Shown here piece after piece: positions 51,970 to 61,299 of a stretch of DNA of 64,000 bases. Position 1 is the stretch's first letter. The number at the start of each line of letters is the position of its first letter. The notes under the pieces were generated by a model. The model was not told the origin of the DNA and did not search any database. It worked only from the letters and a program-made list of their open reading frames with translations. This DNA is from Pedobacter frigiditerrae (GTDB lineage: Bacteria; Bacteroidota; Bacteroidia; Sphingobacteriales; Sphingobacteriaceae): positions 1-64,000 of the forward strand of contig NZ_SJSK01000004.1 in assembly GCF_004331645.1 (NCBI RefSeq), in the 5' to 3' direction. Position numbers and translations under genes: made by a program.

Positions 51970-53532
51970 TTACTCTCCGTAACCTGGATTTTGCACCAAT
52001 TTTTTATTAGAGTTCATTACTGCCCTACTGATTGGCCATAAAGTACGACGAATATCACCAAATCCTGCTAAATCAGTATTCCCATTTCTAGCTTGACGAT
52101 CTTTCAATACTGGATCCATGATCTCTTTTACCTTATTAGTTCTAACCAAGTCAAACCAACGTTTACCTTCTCCAATCAATTCATACTGGCGTTCTTCTAA
52201 GATTGCATTTTCCATTGCCTCTTTAGTGCTCACTTTTGGATCTGTTGCAAGGTATTCTGTTAACGTTGCTCTTTTTCTAATAAAGTTCAAATATCTAAGC
52301 GCGTTTGGCAGGTCGTTACTACCGTTTAAAGCTTCTGCATACAATAAATACATATCAGATAATCTATACATGGTAAGATAAACTGGCGCTTGTTGTGTAT
52401 AAAATTGATTTAGTTCGGCAGTAGAAGTTGCAGCAGTTGGATTTGTAGGGCTTGCGTACCACTTCACGAAACGATCTCTGTTGTTATTGGCGGGATTAGC
52501 AACGGTATATAAATCCAACGTTTGCTTAGGTCTAATATCAGTATTAGGACGCACAGCTTGGCTATGTGGGAAGAAATACTTAGTGTACAACAGTGGATCA
52601 ACCTGAAACGTTTTGTTATTCTGAGTAAAAGATATTACGTTACAAGCACATCCGTTAGCCACAAAATCCCAATGTAATGACCAAATTGTTTCTGGACTAG
52701 TTGTTGGCGAAGTAAATATGTTCTTCCAAGTTGCAGTAGGCTCTAAATTTGCATCAGAAGTACCCGCATAAACGATACCTTTCGGAGATTTAGCTTTAAA
52801 AAGATTTTTGATCCAGATAATGGCGTTAGCATAATCTTTTTTCCACATGTAGGCATCTGCCAATGCAGCACAAATTGCTCCCTCATTGATGCTGTATACT
52901 GCAGCAGTTTGGTTTTTCACAGCTAGGCCATATGCAGTAGTCAAATCCTTAATAACCACCTCGTCCAAAATTTTGGCAGCTGATTCACGAGGACGTTCTG
53001 CATTAACCTGAACATCTTCATAAGGTTCTAGCCAAATAGGTGCATCGCCCCAAACTCTTATGATATAGAAATAACACATGGCACGCATGGCATAAGACTG
53101 CATTAAATTTGCATTTACAACTGCTGGAGTTACGTTTTGATCTAAGGATTGTACACCTGGAATGTATTTGATATTGCTATTTGCCCTTGCGATAACCGTA
53201 TAAAGTCTTGACCAATCGGCAAAGTTATTATCTGGTGTAATGGCGTTCATGGCAATTTCTGTAACATGTGTTGTCGTGTAGCTTAAGAACCTATCAAAAT
53301 TATCGGATCTAAAATCTCCCCAATAGTGATAACGGTCCAAGTACTGTCCTTCACCAACCATTGTTTGTTGAAAGGAAGAATACATACCTGCAGTAGCGGC
53401 GTCAATGTCAAATTTAGATCTATAGAAATCACTTATTTTTACCTGCGCAACAGGCTTTTCATCAAGAAATTTTTTACAGCTGCCCATGGTTAGAAACAGT
53501 GTAAGGATGCAAATGTATTTTATCGTTTTCAT
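51970..53532 (-). CDS. susD: SusD/RagB family outer-membrane lipoprotein
   Basis: 520 residues with a lipobox (TMGSCKKFL, Cys19). The family start FLDEKPVAQVKISDFYRSKFDIDAATAGMYSSF, TPR-like helices and the C-terminal EERQYELIGEGKRWFDLVRT segment are all typical. It forms the lid of the SusC pore and binds glycan fragments at the surface. It lies 8 bp after susC. Confidence 0.95.
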   Translation of the reverse strand: MKTIKYICILTLFLTMGSCKKFLDEKPVAQVKISDFYRSKFDIDAATAGMYSSFQQTMVGEGQYLDRYHYWGDFRSDNFDRFLSYTTTHVTEIAMNAITPDNNFADWSRLYTVIARANSNIKYIPGVQSLDQNVTPAVVNANLMQSYAMRAMCYFYIIRVWGDAPIWLEPYEDVQVNAERPRESAAKILDEVVIKDLTTAYGLAVKNQTAAVYSINEGAICAALADAYMWKKDYANAIIWIKNLFKAKSPKGIVYAGTSDANLEPTATWKNIFTSPTTSPETIWSLHWDFVANGCACNVISFTQNNKTFQVDPLLYTKYFFPHSQAVRPNTDIRPKQTLDLYTVANPANNNRDRFVKWYASPTNPTAATSTAELNQFYTQQAPVYLTMYRLSDMYLLYAEALNGSNDLPNALRYLNFIRKRATLTEYLATDPKVSTKEAMENAILEERQYELIGEGKRWFDLVRTNKVKEIMDPVLKDRQARNGNTDLAGFGDIRRTLWPISRAVMNSNKKLVQNPGYGE

Positions 53533-53540
53533 AAAAAATT

Positions 53541-56500
53541 TTATAAACTAATATTTAAACCTAAACCAACTTCTCTTCTTCTTGGATATCTTCCTGTATC
53601 ATCTCCTGGAGTAAGAGGATTTGAAGAACTAAATTCAGGGTCATAACCTCTGTAATTTGTCCAGGTTAATAAATTTGTACCATAAATAAATGCTTTAACA
53701 TTTCTTAAATACATCTTTTTGGCAATTTCTGGATTTAAGCTATAAGCTAATCTCATGCTAGCTAATCTTATGAAAGTAGCATCTTCCAAGTAGGCACTAT
53801 TTCCATGCTGTTTTAAATTACCACGACTCGGCCTATTAGGATAGTAAGGATATTTAGCAATATCGCCTGGTTTTTGCCATGAGTTATACAATACATCTGG
53901 ATTACCAGGACCAGTATTTGAAGGATTATTGGCATTATATTGTAAGGTATTATAAATTTCTCCTCTTACAGAAGCATTAAATAACACATTGAAGGTAAAT
54001 CTTTTATAAGTGAAATTATTACCAAAGCCCACATTGTATTTAGGTTGTGCATTACCAATCACATGGCGATCTCCATCATCAATTAAACTGTCTAATTTAA
54101 TGTTTTTCCACTCTGTATCTCCCCCTACTAATTTACCTCCTGGATCATACATGTTATGAACTGTGCCCGTGTATGGCTGACCATTATAAGTATATTGTGG
54201 TTTACCACCAACGTACAATGGTTTATTATCTGCACCTAAAACCACAGTCAGTTTTTGCCAATTGTCATTATAAGCATTTGACTCATTCCATTGGTATACA
54301 CCTAAGTTTTTCCATCCATAAAAATCTCCAATTTTTCCACCTTGTTGAACATACCATTTATTACCGGCAACAAATGAACCTGCACCTGAGAGATCTTTAA
54401 TTCTTCCTCTTTCAAAATAAATGTTTGCATCTATACTCCACGAGAAGTTCTTTTTTAAAATAGGTGTTCCAGAGACTGATAATTCCAGTCCTTTATTTGC
54501 AATGGTTCCCACATTTACTAGAACCGTTGAAAAACCTGTTTCTTTTACCAATTGTTGTGGGTATAACAAGTCTTTGGAGCCTTTTTCATATACCTCTCCT
54601 GTAAATGTTACTCTTCCTTTTAGGAAAGTAAGATCTAATCCTAAGTTCTTTTGAATTCCAGTTTCCCATTTGATCAAACTGTTACCAAGCGTGTTGCTAT
54701 AGGTAGCTCCTGGTGCACCATTATAACTTGCATCAAAAACGATTTTATTTATAAATCCATAATCTTCAATCTGGTCATTACCTACACGGCCATAACTTGC
54801 ACGAATTTTAGCATCGTCCAAAAACTTGTTAGACCATGACATGAATTTCTCCGCAGAAAAACGCCAAGCCAGTGAACCAGAATAGAATGAGCCTCTTTTA
54901 TTTTCAGGGCTAAACCTTGAAGAACCATCGTTACGATAAACCGCACTAGCAAAGTATCTACTCTTATAATCGTAGTTTACCCTGGCAAAAACCGCTTGGT
55001 TAGTATTCGCAGTACCATTGGTATAGGTGTTAACCACTGTTAAAAATGATGGAAGCGCCACAAAAATCTCCTCACTTACCGAATTTAAATATTCTAGGTG
55101 AAATGTATTTAATGTTCTGCGAATGGCATTCGCACCTAATGTTGCACTAATGTTATGGTCCTTAAATCTTTGGTTATAGTTAAAATAACTTTGCGCCTCA
55201 TACCTAAAGTTTTTGCGCATCTCATTGATACCATTATTTGTGTTTTTATTGGCACTTACATAACGAGGTGAAAAAAATGTAAGCTGTGGATTATCAAAAG
55301 CTATGTTAAAAAGAGTGGTCCATTTAATATGTTTTGTCAGATCGAAATCTACTTGATTATTAACTTGCGCCGAATGAGTCTCTGTTTTATTTGTCTCATA
55401 TAAAGCATTAGCTAAAGGATTTCTTTTAGAAGCAATATAACTCGTCAAAGATCCATCTGGATAGTAAATTAATGATGATGAAGGCCTATCGAAAACAACT
55501 GCCACAGTTCTTGCCAACGGAATCTCATTTTTTAGTTGGTAAAACAACGAGACATTGGCGGTATATTTCAATTTAGGCGAAGCTTGATAAGAAATATTTA
55601 ACCTAGACTGCAATGATTTTGCATAGCTATTAACCACAATAGATTTATCGTCAATATAATTTACGCTTGCATAAAAATTAAATGTTTTAGAAGCACCAGC
55701 CAAACTTGCATTAACCTGGTTACGATGACCAGTATTACCAAGCAAAATATCTTGCAAATCATTATCTGCATTGAAGGCAACATTTAGTGAATCTGTATTA
55801 ACTCCAGCTGTTGAAGATGTTGGTGTTTGCATTCTACGAAAAGCCCTAACTTCATCAGAATTACTTTGAGGAAGTTTATGAGCAAGCCTACCAAAAAGAT
55901 GAGTGTATTGCACATCTACCCTTGCTTTACCTTCTACCCCTTTTTTGGTAGTAATTAAAATAACCCCATTGGCTGCCTGCGCTCCATAAATAGAGGCAGA
56001 AGCTGCATCTTTTAAAATTTCAATTCCTGCGATATCTAAAGGATTAATATTTCTACCATTATCGGTAATTACCCCATCAACTACATAAAGTGGTCCTGCC
56101 CCAGCATTTAAAGTAGTTACCCCTCTAATTTGGATAGTACCTTCTGAGCCTGGTGCCCCATCAGTAGTAACTAATACACCAGATGCTTTACCTTGTAAGG
56201 CATTGAACAAATCTACAGGCTGCCTGTCTTCAATATCTTTTGCAGAAACAGAAGATACTGCAGAGGTAAGGTCACTTCTTTTCACCTTCCCTCCAAAACC
56301 TGTTACCACAACTTCATCTAAATCGCTCAAAGATTCGCTCATCAAAATATTTATTGGAGTGGTAGTTGCCGGCTTTTCAACTGTGGTATAACCTACAATA
56401 CTAAATACAAGTGTTGCATCTTTTGCAGCCATAATGGTAAACTTACCATCTCCATCCGTAGATACACCAGTGGTTTGGTCTTTCACCCTGATGCTTACGC

Positions 56501-56663
56501 CAGGCAGTGCGCCACTTGCATCTTTTACTGTTCCAGTAACCTTGATCTGGCCTGGTGCCTGAGCAGCTGCGTTAAGAATAAACAATGTGCATAACAAAGC
56601 AATCATCGCAAATCTTACCGAAATAGCCTTCACAGGAAAAATTTGAGTAATTTTTCTTTTCAT
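53541..56663 (-). CDS. susC: SusC/RagA family TonB-dependent transporter
   Basis: 1040 residues. After a signal peptide (cut near NAAAQ, 35) comes a carboxypeptidase-regulatory-like domain (IKVTGTVKDASGALPGVSIRV). A plug with the hallmark DLDEVVVTGFG and YVVDGVITDNGRNINPLDIAGIEILKDA follows, and then a 22-strand barrel ending in the family's aromatic terminus. It imports glycan fragments into the periplasm using TonB energy. It is the first gene of the susC-susD-fasciclin operon, with an operator copy about 140 bp upstream. There is no N-terminal sigma-interacting extension, so regulation by an anti-sigma relay is unlikely. Confidence 0.96.
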   Translation of the reverse strand: MKRKITQIFPVKAISVRFAMIALLCTLFILNAAAQAPGQIKVTGTVKDASGALPGVSIRVKDQTTGVSTDGDGKFTIMAAKDATLVFSIVGYTTVEKPATTTPINILMSESLSDLDEVVVTGFGGKVKRSDLTSAVSSVSAKDIEDRQPVDLFNALQGKASGVLVTTDGAPGSEGTIQIRGVTTLNAGAGPLYVVDGVITDNGRNINPLDIAGIEILKDAASASIYGAQAANGVILITTKKGVEGKARVDVQYTHLFGRLAHKLPQSNSDEVRAFRRMQTPTSSTAGVNTDSLNVAFNADNDLQDILLGNTGHRNQVNASLAGASKTFNFYASVNYIDDKSIVVNSYAKSLQSRLNISYQASPKLKYTANVSLFYQLKNEIPLARTVAVVFDRPSSSLIYYPDGSLTSYIASKRNPLANALYETNKTETHSAQVNNQVDFDLTKHIKWTTLFNIAFDNPQLTFFSPRYVSANKNTNNGINEMRKNFRYEAQSYFNYNQRFKDHNISATLGANAIRRTLNTFHLEYLNSVSEEIFVALPSFLTVVNTYTNGTANTNQAVFARVNYDYKSRYFASAVYRNDGSSRFSPENKRGSFYSGSLAWRFSAEKFMSWSNKFLDDAKIRASYGRVGNDQIEDYGFINKIVFDASYNGAPGATYSNTLGNSLIKWETGIQKNLGLDLTFLKGRVTFTGEVYEKGSKDLLYPQQLVKETGFSTVLVNVGTIANKGLELSVSGTPILKKNFSWSIDANIYFERGRIKDLSGAGSFVAGNKWYVQQGGKIGDFYGWKNLGVYQWNESNAYNDNWQKLTVVLGADNKPLYVGGKPQYTYNGQPYTGTVHNMYDPGGKLVGGDTEWKNIKLDSLIDDGDRHVIGNAQPKYNVGFGNNFTYKRFTFNVLFNASVRGEIYNTLQYNANNPSNTGPGNPDVLYNSWQKPGDIAKYPYYPNRPSRGNLKQHGNSAYLEDATFIRLASMRLAYSLNPEIAKKMYLRNVKAFIYGTNLLTWTNYRGYDPEFSSSNPLTPGDDTGRYPRRREVGLGLNISL

Positions 56664-57184
56664 ATTGTTTAAGTTAAAGTAGTGGGAACTAATTGATCAT
56701 TGCGCTGCAAAGTAGAACAGCATGTGGTTAACGAATTACATGTTAACCGCAAATGGACATTTGTCCAAGGGTGGGTTTCTAATTTCATTGTTCAAGTATA
56801 TTTGGTTAATGCAAGTAAATGATAATACTAAAATTAATACCTATCAGAATTGGCGAATTATTCAATAATTTTGGCATCCAGATTTTTAAGCCTTAAAGTG
56901 CAGTGTTAAAATAAATTTGAAATACAGCTTGTTTAAACAAAAGTATTAAGCCCTAAAAAACAGAAATAATTTCCATTTAAACGCACGATAACCACCTTTA
57001 AGCCGAAATGGGCTTTAAATTTGTATCGGTTCTGGAAGTATTTGTTTTAAGTAATTTAGATTTAACTTAAAATGCAATTTGTCAAAATAGTTGAATTAAA
57101 TGAATAATCTGAAGAATGATAAAAACAGATTTACATTTAAATTAATTATTTAAATACAAAGATTATATCAAGAAAAAATCAGCT
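56664..57184. other. 521-bp regulatory region upstream of susC
   Basis: No gene is present. The region holds the third operator copy (56801-56877) and a long AT-rich leader to susC. The side towards the second GH29 gene, which ends at 57185, shows no terminator hairpin that I can recognise. Confidence 0.5.
56801..56877 (-). promoter_or_regulatory. Shared two-part operator, copy 3 (susCD)
   Basis: TATATTTGGTTAATGCAA (TTTGG at 56801) and AATTATTCAATAATTTTGGCAT (ends 56877) are spaced 76 bp start to end, exactly as at fucP. The susC start lies 138 bp downstream in the minus direction. Confidence 0.65.
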
Positions 57185-59062
57185 TTATTTAACCAACAAG
57201 TCTATTTCCATTAACCTCATTAATCCGATTTTCAAAATATGACTAGGCTTAATAGAAATTTTATGCTGACCAGTATTGAGCGATAAATCAGCTAAATCTA
57301 TCTCTATTACTGTGTCTACCCTATCTGCTGTTTTTGCGCTTGATTTTTTAAATACTTTACCATCAACAATTACATCAAAATCTCCTGCATTCTGGTTGTC
57401 TGCACTATATTTTAGCAGCAGGTTAAAAGTTGTGGCTTTTAGCAACCTAAATTCCCAATTAATTTCTTGAGCATTGCTTGTAAATCCCTCTACATAATAC
57501 CTTCCGGGTTTGCCATCTCCAAACTTAAAGCCTTTACCAATTAAGTTCGCATCAAAGGCCAACAGCTGATTTGAGGTGTTGCTTGCTGAAGATAAAAGCC
57601 GGACATCATCAACTTTAACTGGAGTTTTTATTTCCAAAACAATTACAGTACTAGCGGTATCAATGGCTTTTTTAGGAACCGAAATTTCTAAATCACTTGG
57701 ATTAACCCTACTAAAATTTAATGATTTATTCGGCACAGTTAACAAATAAGCCTTAGTGATTTCACTTTGAAGTCCACCAACGATTAATTTCCCATTACTA
57801 GGCCAATTAAATACATGAAGGTAAAGTTTATTGTCCTTTTGTGTTGACACACCCCAAGGCTGAAGCGTTAATGGGGTTTTGGAGGTTCCGTGAATACTCT
57901 CACTGTTAACTGCCATCCACTTTCCAATTTCAGTCAATATTTTTTGGTCGGCAACATCAAATGCACCATCTCCTTTTGGGCCAATATTCATTAACAGATT
58001 GCCGCCCCGAGATGCTGATTTAGCTAATAATTGTATTAAAAAAGCACTGGTCTTGTGACGTTTATCAAATTTTGAGTATCCATATGATTCATTTGTTGTT
58101 GGTATCGCCTCCCAATCACCCTTAACAGGAAAAAACTCGGCAGGGCGATCCGCTGTATTTTGATAGTCGCCTAAATTAAGATTTGATGCCCTTGCCAATC
58201 TACCATTTACAACCACATTTGGATCTGACTTACGAATGGCCTCTAGTATCCTGATATTCTCTGAAAGTGGCAATTTTCCGGGTGTGTCGAACCATAAAAT
58301 ATCTGGATGATAGTTTTGGATCAATTCTAAAATTTGCGGGATAGCTTTTTCATTTACATATTTAACAGCGTTCGGCAATAATTCTGGATGTCGATCAAAC
58401 CAGTTTGCGCCCCCAAATAGTAATTTATCCCCTCCCGGATTATTATATTCCCAATCATTTCCGGGTGCATCTGGATGTTCCCAATCAAATGCATGAGAAT
58501 AGTAAAAACCAAACTTAATTCCTTGCTTTTTACAAGCTTCTTGCAATTCAGCCAAAGGATCATGTTTCCAAGGACTTTGTTTAGCTAAGGTGAAATCGGA
58601 TACTTTCGAATCGAATAAAGCGAAACCATCATGATGTTTTGCTGTGATAATGAAATATTTCATTCCAGCTGTTTTAGCAGCTTTAACCCATTCATCTGCA
58701 TTAAATTTTATAGGATTAAACTGATGCGCAACATCTAGGTATTCGGCACGAAAGATTTTTTCTTTCCGCATTAAATGTTCTGCATAGCCATCTACCTTTT
58801 TGCCTTTCCATTCGCCACCAGGCAACGAATAAACACCCCAATGGATAAACATTCCAAATCGAGCATCTGTCCACCATGCTAATCTGTTTGCGTTGTCTTT
58901 CTGAGAATCTTTCCACCAACCATTTAAAGCCTTATCAATTTGTTCTTGATCTCTTAATTTGGCTTGATTAAGCATGGCCTCTTCATCGCCTGTTTGCGCA
59001 AACAAAAGATTTGAAGCAAAAAAAAGGAAGAAAATCAGGTTATAGGTTTTTAGGTATTTCAT
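57185..59062 (-). CDS. GH29 alpha-L-fucosidase with C-terminal sugar-binding-like domain
   Basis: 625 residues from the ATG giving signal peptide MKYLKTYNLIFFLFFASN; another ATG lies 15 bp upstream. The barrel shows WWTDARFGMFIHWGVYSLPGG, KYFIITAKHHDGFALF and the nucleophile strand PDILWFDTPG. The last ~130 residues form an additional beta-sandwich resembling a carbohydrate-binding module. It is distant from the first GH29 in sequence, suggesting a different fucose linkage. It is a single-gene unit with its own operator copy. Confidence 0.92.
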   Translation of the reverse strand: MKYLKTYNLIFFLFFASNLLFAQTGDEEAMLNQAKLRDQEQIDKALNGWWKDSQKDNANRLAWWTDARFGMFIHWGVYSLPGGEWKGKKVDGYAEHLMRKEKIFRAEYLDVAHQFNPIKFNADEWVKAAKTAGMKYFIITAKHHDGFALFDSKVSDFTLAKQSPWKHDPLAELQEACKKQGIKFGFYYSHAFDWEHPDAPGNDWEYNNPGGDKLLFGGANWFDRHPELLPNAVKYVNEKAIPQILELIQNYHPDILWFDTPGKLPLSENIRILEAIRKSDPNVVVNGRLARASNLNLGDYQNTADRPAEFFPVKGDWEAIPTTNESYGYSKFDKRHKTSAFLIQLLAKSASRGGNLLMNIGPKGDGAFDVADQKILTEIGKWMAVNSESIHGTSKTPLTLQPWGVSTQKDNKLYLHVFNWPSNGKLIVGGLQSEITKAYLLTVPNKSLNFSRVNPSDLEISVPKKAIDTASTVIVLEIKTPVKVDDVRLLSSASNTSNQLLAFDANLIGKGFKFGDGKPGRYYVEGFTSNAQEINWEFRLLKATTFNLLLKYSADNQNAGDFDVIVDGKVFKKSSAKTADRVDTVIEIDLADLSLNTGQHKISIKPSHILKIGLMRLMEIDLLVK

Positions 59063-59163
59063 AAAATCAATTCTCATCAGCTCATAATTTTAGTGTTGAT
59101 AGAATCGAAAACCATCAATCTTTATTTGTACTGCTTTAACTACATCATATTCGAATGACGTAG

Positions 59164-59239
59164 TTTGGAAAACAATTATATCAAAAAGCAAGCTGAATAA
59201 AGTTCGTTAAATCAGCAAATAACTCTTCAATTTTGGCAT
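59164..59239 (-). promoter_or_regulatory. Shared two-part operator, copy 4 (second GH29)
   Basis: GTAGTTTGGAAAACAATTATA (TTTGG at 59164) and ATAACTCTTCAATTTTGGCAT (ends 59239) lie 75 bp apart from start to end. The proximal half is diverged beyond TTTGG, while the distal half keeps TTCAATTTTGGCAT. In the GH29 direction a TATAATTG box overlaps the proximal half. Confidence 0.55.
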
Positions 59240-59300
59240 AGAAGATTTATTTTTAATGAAACGACATAGAAGAGATATAACGAGAAATGCTGAAGGGAAG

Positions 59301-59765
59301 CTAAGTTAAAGGCTCATCCTGCTCGCAATGCTGCCTCAACTGTTTAGGGCCTTGTGGCCAAATAAAGGCAGTAGTTTGTTTTTTCCAGCCCATACTTTTA
59401 TAAAAAGGATCTGCCCCCGGTGCTGCACTTAAATTTACAAAGTGATAATTCTCTAATTGATTGTTTAAGGTAGTTACCAAATACTTTCCTAAACCCTGTC
59501 CCTGAAAATCTGGATCTACCACGATATCGGCTAACATGGCGTAATATCTGCCATCGCCCACAACTCTGCCAAAGGCGATGATTTTATCACCTTCAAACAC
59601 AAAAATGGTAGTAGTGCTGTTTTTAAAAGCCAAAGCTATTTCTTCCGCTTTGCGATGTTTCCACTCAATTTTATAGAATAAAGAAATTACATAGTCCCAA
59701 TCTATGCTGTTTAAATCTGGGTTAATTTTATAAGTGTAAGCTGGGTTTTCAGTGAGATTGTTCAT
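59301..59765 (-). CDS. GNAT family N-acetyltransferase
   Basis: 154 residues. The acetyl-CoA loop is seen in VVDPDFQGQGLGKYLVTTL (Q-x-x-G-x-G), preceded by IIAFGRVVGDGRYYAMLADI and followed by FVNLSAAPGADPFYKSMGWKK. It is a cytoplasmic single-domain acetyltransferase; the acceptor is unknown. It is a monocistronic gene at the edge of the glycan locus. Confidence 0.88.
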   Translation of the reverse strand: MNNLTENPAYTYKINPDLNSIDWDYVISLFYKIEWKHRKAEEIALAFKNSTTTIFVFEGDKIIAFGRVVGDGRYYAMLADIVVDPDFQGQGLGKYLVTTLNNQLENYHFVNLSAAPGADPFYKSMGWKKQTTAFIWPQGPKQLRQHCEQDEPLT

Positions 59766-60024
59766 CAGTATTATAAATGTTCACTACAAACGAAAAGTAG
59801 TGGTAAATGTTTTAATTATGGTTGGTTCTTCATTTTACTATCGGTCAGTTAAACCAACCATTAGGTTAATTGAGCAATTCAGTTAACCTTTCTATCGCTT
59901 TGAGATACCCAGCCACTTGTCCCGAATTTACTTCGGGAAGCTGGGTATGACGAATATTTCAAACTATGTGCGCTATATTCCTGCTAGACGGACAGGCAGG
60001 CGCTCGGTTTGTTATGACGGATTA
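59766..60024. other. Intergenic region with a REP-like hairpin
   Basis: No gene is visible. It holds the two-step hairpin described separately, followed by GACGGACAGGCAGGCGCTCG (59988-60007), a G/C-rich block that stands out from the AT-rich surroundings. Confidence 0.4.
59905..59948. repeat. REP-like intergenic hairpin
   Basis: Outer arms ATACCCAGC / GCTGGGTAT and inner arms TCCCGAA / TTCGGGA form a nearly continuous stem. Elements of this look are scattered between genes in many Bacteroidota. It may also work as the terminator of the M16 operon, but the T-run is missing. Confidence 0.6.
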
Positions 60025-61299
60025 TTATTTCTTACCCACCACAACTTTAGTCATCGCGTTCCAATCTAGATATTGATTTGCTGTTGCAATGATTTCTTCA
60101 GGTGTAATCGTTTTTACGGTATGAATGTATTTGGTGTAATAATCGTAATCCAGATCTGAGAAATAAATGTTTTTGAATTTATCAGCGTGAGAAAAAGCAT
60201 TCTCTAAACTGCCCAACATAGAACCAAGCATGTAATTTCTAACTAAGCCTAACTCCTCTTCCGCTACTAGCTCTGTCTTTAAAATATTAATCTCTTTTTC
60301 AATCTCTTCCAAAGCACTCACACAAACTTCTGTTCCTACTTCTGTGGCGATAAAGAAATAACCAGCATGTCTTAAAGATGCAATACCTGAACCAATTCCG
60401 TAAGTATAACCTTTATCTTCACGAATATTAGCCATTAAACGAGAACCGAAATATCCACCTAACAAGGTATTTACGATTTGTAATTTGGCGAAATCTTCAT
60501 GTTTTCTATTGATAGTTAAATTACCCATTCTAATGGCAGACTGCACAGCATCAGCCTTTTCTATGTAAACATCGCTACCTGCAATGGGTAAATGATTAAA
60601 TTCATTTGCCACTGAAGCATTATGATTTTCCCAAGATTTACCAAAAAACTGATTCAATAAATCGAACTCTTTTGTTTCAAACTTACCTGCAGCAATGATG
60701 GTACAATTCTCTGGTTTAAAAGCCGCTTTAAAATAAGCCAATAAATCATCTCTCTTTAAATCATCGTAATGCGACATTGAAATATCAGAGCCATAAGCGG
60801 TTTCCCCAAAAATGGTATTGGCGAAGGTTTTACGAGCCAGAAAATCATTCTTCTGTAGATTTACCTTTAACTTTTGCTTTTGGTTCTGAATAAAAATATC
60901 CAACTCTTGTTGAGGAAAAATACTTTCATTTAAAATTGACCAAATGATAGGTAAAACCGAAACTAGGTGTTTATTTAAACTATGTAGTGTGATCGCAGTA
61001 TGGTCAGCTCCATAATCTGTCTGCAAATATGCACCATAATAATCTACCTGTTCTGCTATTTGTTTGGCAGATAATTTTTTTGTGCCATTATTAATCAAAC
61101 TGTTTACAGAAACTGCTTGTAGAGGTTTATTCTGGTCGTAATTTACATTCTGAAAGATAAATTCTATGCGAACTAATTCTTGCTGACCAGCATTTACCGT
61201 AAAAACCTTAATCCCATTGTCTAGTTGTTGGGCTTTTGGTTTAATAAAATTGATTTCATTTACCTGTATAAAATCAGGTGCTATGGTACGATTAAGCAT
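60025..61299 (-). CDS. M16 family protein, non-catalytic partner subunit
   Basis: 424 residues of the insulinase/MPP fold. The HXXEH zinc motif is absent from the expected place (YGAYLQTDYGADHTAI). The arginine-tyrosine substrate-binding segment GSRLMANIREDKGYTYGIGSGI near 285-310 is intact. This is the split of labour known for M16B heterodimers, in which one subunit carries zinc and the other the R/Y pair. The start overlaps the stop of the active subunit by 8 bp, so the two are co-translated. No signal peptide is visible. Confidence 0.9.
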   Translation of the reverse strand: MLNRTIAPDFIQVNEINFIKPKAQQLDNGIKVFTVNAGQQELVRIEFIFQNVNYDQNKPLQAVSVNSLINNGTKKLSAKQIAEQVDYYGAYLQTDYGADHTAITLHSLNKHLVSVLPIIWSILNESIFPQQELDIFIQNQKQKLKVNLQKNDFLARKTFANTIFGETAYGSDISMSHYDDLKRDDLLAYFKAAFKPENCTIIAAGKFETKEFDLLNQFFGKSWENHNASVANEFNHLPIAGSDVYIEKADAVQSAIRMGNLTINRKHEDFAKLQIVNTLLGGYFGSRLMANIREDKGYTYGIGSGIASLRHAGYFFIATEVGTEVCVSALEEIEKEINILKTELVAEEELGLVRNYMLGSMLGSLENAFSHADKFKNIYFSDLDYDYYTKYIHTVKTITPEEIIATANQYLDWNAMTKVVVGKK

